In this document: one piece after another, positions 60,472-64,000 of the stretch
How the letters are laid out: each line of letters begins with the position of its first letter
How positions within the stretch are numbered: position 1 is the stretch's first letter
The notes under the pieces: model-generated
Database searches by the model: none
The model's input: the letters and a program-made list of their open reading frames with translations, nothing else
Told to the model about the DNA's origin: nothing
Made by a program: the position numbers and the translations under genes
Source of the DNA: Lachnospiraceae bacterium
GTDB taxonomy: Bacteria; Bacillota; Clostridia; Lachnospirales; Lachnospiraceae
Direction of reading: 5' to 3'
Length of the DNA: 64,000 nt
Assembly: GCA_910576125.1 (NCBI GenBank)
Contig: CAJTHM010000008.1
Coordinates: 1-64,000 of the forward strand

Positions 60472-60858
60472 ATGAAAATTAAATATGAGTTTGCAGACGG
60501 GACTATGTCGGAGGTCGAGGTGGAGGAGTCCATTGGTGCCGTCATCATTGAATCAAGGCGCAAAGAGGACAACCTTGCCCGGAAAGAACGCTACCACTGC
60601 TATTCGATGGACTCGGTGCAGTTTGAGGGTGATGAGTATGGCACGGAAGAAACGCCGGAAACGCAGATGGAGCGGGAACTGGATACAGAGCGTATCGCCC
60701 ATGCATTGGACGGGCTGTCGGAGGTGCAGAGACGCAGGCTTCTGAAATTTGCGGAAGGGAAGTCCATGCGGGAGATCGCCCGGGAGGAAAAGGTACAGCA
60801 CCGGGCGGTCATGAAGTCAATTGAGAGCGCAAGGAAAATTTTCAAGAAGAATTTTTAA
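60472..60858 (+). CDS. Sigma-70 region 4-like protein of phage type
   Basis: A 128-residue protein that begins MKIKYEFADGTMSEVEVEES and ends in a helix-turn-helix of sigma region 4 type: ALDGLSEVQRRRLLKFAEGK, SMREIAREEKVQHRAVMKSI. Such proteins stand at the front of early phage or element modules in clostridia and probably regulate transcription. The start at 60472 follows GGAGGAATTTAT. A hairpin overlaps that site. Confidence 0.75.
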   Translation: MKIKYEFADGTMSEVEVEESIGAVIIESRRKEDNLARKERYHCYSMDSVQFEGDEYGTEETPETQMERELDTERIAHALDGLSEVQRRRLLKFAEGKSMREIAREEKVQHRAVMKSIESARKIFKKNF

Positions 60859-60942
60859 ATGCGGGTATCCAAAAGGGCATCCAAATCTCCGTATAGTGAA
60901 GGGCATGAAAACAGCAGCCCTTCGGAAATGGAGGTCATGGGA

Positions 60943-61161
60943 ATGGAACACACATTGAAGATCAGTGTTTCAAAAGAGCCGGTATCCGGCGGGATTGTGA
61001 GCTGCCGCCATATCTCCGTGAGGGAGCGCATCGCGCGCTTTCTCCTTGGGGAGAAGCGGAGGCTGACCATCATCGTTCCGGGTGATTCCGTCCGGGAACT
61101 GGCAGTGAGTGAAATCATGGAAGGAGGAAACGTACATGGGAAAAGTGAAGTTACTACTTGA
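60943..61161 (+). CDS. Small conserved phage-type protein (72 aa)
   Basis: A 72-residue basic protein (MEHTLKISVSKEPVSGGIVS, RERIARFLLGEKRRLTIIVP). The ATG at 60943 has GGAGG eight bases upstream; two earlier in-frame ATGs overlap that site. Its end overlaps the next gene. It is regularly placed between the sigma-like gene and the DUF2800 gene in such modules; function unknown. Confidence 0.55.
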   Translation: MEHTLKISVSKEPVSGGIVSCRHISVRERIARFLLGEKRRLTIIVPGDSVRELAVSEIMEGGNVHGKSEVTT

Positions 61162-61504
61162 GGTGATTGGTGACCTGCGTTCCCTTGCTGACAGCCTGCA
61201 GGCCGTTGCGGATGCAGTAGCGGATAACGGGGCTGCAGAAGCAGGGAAGCCGGATGCAAAGGAACCGGAGAAAACGGGAAAGGCCGGGAAAGCGGCAAAG
61301 AAAGAGGAAAAGCCTGCGGCAAAGCAGGTACAGGAGGAGAAGCCGCTGACGCTGGAGGAAGTCCGGGCAGTGCTGGCAGAAAAATCTCGCGCAGGACACA
61401 CGGCGGAGGTTCGGGAACTGCTGAATAAGCATGGTGCGGATAAACTGTCAGAGATTGATCCGGCAGAGTATGCGGCACTGCTGGCGGAAGCGGAGGTACT
61501 GTGA
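61136..61504 (+). CDS. Phage-type protein with Ala/Lys-rich linker (122 aa)
   Basis: A 122-residue protein: helical N-terminus (MGKVKLLLEVIGDLRSLADS), a low-complexity Ala/Lys/Glu linker (residues about 45-75) and a C-terminal helical domain (LTLEEVRAVLAEKSRAGHTA) that resembles the small domain seen in proteins annotated as rRNA-biogenesis-like in clostridial phages. GGAGGAAACGTAC precedes it. TGATG coupling to the next gene. Probably a DNA-replication accessory. Confidence 0.6.
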   Translation: MGKVKLLLEVIGDLRSLADSLQAVADAVADNGAAEAGKPDAKEPEKTGKAGKAAKKEEKPAAKQVQEEKPLTLEEVRAVLAEKSRAGHTAEVRELLNKHGADKLSEIDPAEYAALLAEAEVL

Positions 61505-62625
61505 TGGGAAGACACGCCTTACTTTCCGCATCCTCCAGCTATCGGTGGCTTGCCTGCACGCCGTCTGCAAGGCTCTGTGAAAATTATGAGGATACGGGCA
61601 GCGAATACGCGCAGCAGGGCACCGATGCCCACAGCCTATGTGAACACAAGCTGAAGCTGTCTCTGGGCATGGAAACGGAAGACCCGACAGAGGGGCTTGC
61701 CTTCTATGATGAGGAGATGGAGGAATGCGCCAGCGAGTATGCAGAGTATGTCCTTTCCCTGGTGGAGGAGGCAAAGAAAAACTGCAGAGATTCCGTGGTG
61801 TTGATCGAGCAGCGTTTAGACTTCTCCCGGTTCGTGGAGGAGGGATTCGGCACAGGCGACTGCATCATCATTGCAGACGGGACTCTGTATATCATCGACT
61901 ACAAGCACGGAAAGGGCGTGGAGGTTTCCGCCGAGGAGAATCCGCAGATGATGCTATATGCTCTGGGAGCGCTGGAGCTGTTTGACGGCATCTATGACAT
62001 CGATACCGTCCGCATGGCAATCTACCAGCCGCGCCGTGAGAATGTCAGCGTGTATGCCATGGCGAAAGATGACCTGCTCCAGTGGGCAACGGGTGAGCTT
62101 GCCGAAAAGGCAAAGCTGGCCTATGCCGGGGAGGGCGAGTTCTGCGCGGGGGAACACTGCAGGTTCTGTAAGGCAAAAGCAGTCTGCAGAAAGCGGGCAG
62201 AGTATAACCTGGAACTTGCCAGGTATGACTTTGAGATGCCTGTCACGCTGGAGGATGACGAGATCGCGGCGATCCTTGTGAAAGCGGATGAACTGGCGGC
62301 ATGGGCGGCGGACGTGAAAGAGTTTGCATTGCAGCAGGCACTCAGCGGCGTGAAGTATGCCGGATTTAAAGTTGTTGAGGGACGTTCCAACAGGAAGTAC
62401 ACGGATGAGGATGCCGTGGCGGATACCGTGAAGAAGGCGGGCTTCGACCCGTATGAGCCGAAGCTGCTCGGAATCACAGCCATGGAAAAACTGCTCGGTA
62501 AGAAGAAATTTGCGGAGATATTAAATGGTCTTGTGGAAAAGCCACAGGGTAAGCCGGCGCTTGTACCTGAGACGGATAAGCGCCCGGAAATGAATACTGC
62601 ACACGAAGATTTCAAAGAAGATTAG
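61504..62625 (+). CDS. DUF2800 protein, PD-(D/E)XK-type phage nuclease
   Basis: A 373-residue protein. HALLSASSSYRWLACTPSAR and EYAQQGTDAHSLCEHKL are the family N-terminus. GTGDCIIIADGTLYIIDYKHGKG has the Asp...Asp-x-Lys pattern of PD-(D/E)XK exonucleases, and a Cys cluster (CAGEHCRFCKAKAVCRKR) suggests an iron-sulfur or zinc site, as in AddB/Cas4-like nucleases. It likely acts in phage recombination or end-processing with the next protein. GGAGG precedes the ATG, which overlaps the upstream stop. Confidence 0.8.
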   Translation: MGRHALLSASSSYRWLACTPSARLCENYEDTGSEYAQQGTDAHSLCEHKLKLSLGMETEDPTEGLAFYDEEMEECASEYAEYVLSLVEEAKKNCRDSVVLIEQRLDFSRFVEEGFGTGDCIIIADGTLYIIDYKHGKGVEVSAEENPQMMLYALGALELFDGIYDIDTVRMAIYQPRRENVSVYAMAKDDLLQWATGELAEKAKLAYAGEGEFCAGEHCRFCKAKAVCRKRAEYNLELARYDFEMPVTLEDDEIAAILVKADELAAWAADVKEFALQQALSGVKYAGFKVVEGRSNRKYTDEDAVADTVKKAGFDPYEPKLLGITAMEKLLGKKKFAEILNGLVEKPQGKPALVPETDKRPEMNTAHEDFKED

Positions 62626-62637
62626 GAGGAAAATCAT

Positions 62638-63204
62638 ATGTCAAACACAGTCAACAATCCAACAAAGGTTATCACCGGACCTAATACACGGTGGAGCTAC
62701 TGCAATGCATGGGAGGCAAAGTCGATCAATGGGGGCGCACCAAAGTTCTCCGTGTCGCTCATCATCCCGAAGTCAGATAAGAAGACCATCGCTAAGATCG
62801 AGGCGGCCATTGAGGCGGCATACCGTGAGGGCGAGGCAAAGCTGAAGGGGAACGGCAGGAGCGTCCCTGCGCTCTCTGTACTGAAGACCCCGCTGCGCGA
62901 CGGGGACACGGAGCGCCCGGACGATGAAGCCTATGCGGATTCCTATTTTGTCAATGCCAACAGCTCCACGGCTCCGGGAATCGTGGATGCGGACCGCCAG
63001 CCAATCCTTGACCATTCCGAGGTGTACAGCGGCGTGTACGGCAGGGCGAGCATCAATTTCTATGCTTTCAACAGCAATGGGAATAAGGGTATCGCCTGCG
63101 GGCTGAACAACCTGCAGAAGATCCGCGACGGTGAGCCGCTTGGCGGCAGGTCCCGTGCGGAGGATGACTTCGCTGACGGGGATGAGGATGATTTCCTGTC
63201 ATGA
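62638..63204 (+). CDS. DUF2815 protein, single-stranded DNA-binding type
   Basis: A 188-residue protein: VITGPNTRWSYCNAWEAKSI, FSVSLIIPKSDKKTI, and the acidic tail RAEDDFADGDEDDFLS. The fold and acidic C-terminus resemble T7 gp2.5-like ssDNA-binding proteins, whose tail contacts polymerase and helicase. It is almost always found between DUF2800 and a family A polymerase, as here. AGGAGG precedes the start. Confidence 0.8.
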   Translation: MSNTVNNPTKVITGPNTRWSYCNAWEAKSINGGAPKFSVSLIIPKSDKKTIAKIEAAIEAAYREGEAKLKGNGRSVPALSVLKTPLRDGDTERPDDEAYADSYFVNANSSTAPGIVDADRQPILDHSEVYSGVYGRASINFYAFNSNGNKGIACGLNNLQKIRDGEPLGGRSRAEDDFADGDEDDFLS

Positions 63205-63296
63205 CCAGATAAACGGAAGCATGGTCGCCGGGTGGCGGGGAGAGGGCACCTGCCTTTTCCCTGTCGCCCTTAAGGCGGTGAAAGGAGCTGGTGGAA

Positions 63297-64000
63297 TTGA
63301 GAAGTATCAGTATTGATATCGAGACATTTTCGGATGTGGATTTATCCAAATGCGGCGTTTATAAATATGCATCCTCACCCAATTTTGAGATCCTACTGTT
63401 CGGCTACAGCGTGGACGGCGGGGATGTGCAGGTAGTTGATTTATGCCAGGGGGAGGAAATCCCTGCGGATATCCTGGCGGCGCTCTCGGATGAATCCGTC
63501 ACCAAATGGGCGTTCAATGCCATGTTCGAGAGGGTGTGCTTATCAAATTACCTTGGGGAATGGCTGGAGCCGGAATCGTGGAAATGCACCATGGTGTGGT
63601 CGGCTACGCTTGGCCTTCCGCTGTCTTTGGAAAATGTGGGCGCAGTGCTTGGGCTGGAAAAGCAGAAGCTGTCGGAAGGGAAGGATCTGATCCGGTATTT
63701 CTGTGTCCCCTGCAAGCCGACCAAGGCGAACAGTGGAAGGACACGGAACCTGCCAGAGCATGACAGGGAGAAGTGGGGGCGGTTCAAAGCCTATAACCTG
63801 CGCGATGTGGAGGCTGAAATGCAGATACAGCACAAGCTTGCCAGGTTCCCGGTTCCAGATTTTGTGTGGGAGGAATACAGGCAGGACCAGGAGATCAACG
63901 ACCGGGGCATCGGGGTGGATATGGAGATGGTCGCGAAGGCGATTGCCATGGACGGACGCTCCAAGTCAGAACTGTCAGCCGCCATGCAGGAACTGACGGA
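63297..64000 (+). CDS. Phage-type family A DNA polymerase, 5' part
   Basis: The frame begins with TTG at 63297, nine bases after GGAG, and stays open to the window end (about 234 residues seen of an expected 640 or so). MRSISIDIETFSDVDLSKCG carries the Exo I acids (Asp-x-Glu), AFNAMFERVCLSNYL the Exo II region and YNLRDVEAEMQI the Exo III zone of a 3'-5' proofreading domain. The polymerase domain lies beyond the window. It would replicate the element or phage. Confidence 0.85.
   Translation, partial: MRSISIDIETFSDVDLSKCGVYKYASSPNFEILLFGYSVDGGDVQVVDLCQGEEIPADILAALSDESVTKWAFNAMFERVCLSNYLGEWLEPESWKCTMVWSATLGLPLSLENVGAVLGLEKQKLSEGKDLIRYFCVPCKPTKANSGRTRNLPEHDREKWGRFKAYNLRDVEAEMQIQHKLARFPVPDFVWEEYRQDQEINDRGIGVDMEMVAKAIAMDGRSKSELSAAMQELT

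Larger units (their letters stand above)
46744..64000. mobile_element. Element inserted in comM, running off the window
   Basis: From the break in comM all genes are of accessory type: small unknown proteins, a type I restriction-modification operon, XRE/ImmA, DUF6076, a second XRE protein and a phage-type replication module. The rest of comM, the recombinase and the right end must lie beyond 64000. GC content rises near 60.4 kb, which suggests that two blocks of different origin are joined. Confidence 0.75.

Noticed and set aside
1..64000. CRISPR arrays, tRNA and rRNA genes
   Set aside because: No regular spacer-repeat pattern, no clover-leaf with a T-loop GTTCGA-type core in context, and no rRNA-like conserved stretch was recognised.

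Overview
The window looks like the chromosome of a spore-forming, low-to-mid GC Firmicute, most likely a Lachnospiraceae member. It carries a division and cell-wall (dcw) cluster that runs straight into spoIIGA-sigE, then sigG, sigK, nrdR, lepA-hemW and a nifS-nifU pair. The core genes use GC-rich codons. Both flanks are AT-richer and hold typical mobile-element cargo.

Region 1 (1 to about 13.6 kb) is the right part of a decayed integrative element. It holds a J-domain protein, small element proteins, and a lantibiotic-immunity type ABC module whose two-component response regulator is frameshifted and whose second permease is internally deleted. Next comes a scrapyard of broken mobile genes (TnpV, replication protein, DnaC-like ATPase, Rpn-type nuclease, serine recombinase), a Phd/PIN toxin-antitoxin pair, and a TubR-like/TubZ-like partition cassette behind a promoter with LexA-like boxes. 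An N-terminally short tyrosine integrase closes the element directly against ychF.

Region 2 (13.6 to 45.5 kb) is core chromosome: ychF, lgt, then mraZ-rsmH-ftsL-two class B PBPs-mraY-murD-ftsW-murA-ftsQ-ftsZ, then spoIIGA-sigE behind a Spo0A-type promoter, a vanZ-like gene, sigG, ylmC, nrdR, a polysaccharide flippase, nifS-nifU, lepA-hemW and sigK. A small-protein/ABC-exporter insert follows, ending in a remnant that resembles the 3' end of sigK. An esterase and a PilT-like ATPase with altered catalytic motifs complete the region.

Region 3 (45.7 to 64 kb, running off the end) begins with a comM/yifB gene cut after its VCAMN motif. The inserted element carries small unknown proteins, a complete type I restriction-modification operon with an HTH gene in front, an XRE/ImmA pair whose operator sequence is repeated exactly 1.3 kb downstream, a DUF6076 protein and companions, and a second XRE-type protein. 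From about 60.4 kb GC content rises and a phage-type replication module starts: sigma-like HTH, two small proteins, DUF2800, DUF2815 and a family A DNA polymerase cut by the window end.

No rRNA, tRNA or CRISPR array was seen. Everything here is read by eye from the sequence. Family names rest on recognised motifs and gene order, not on searches.
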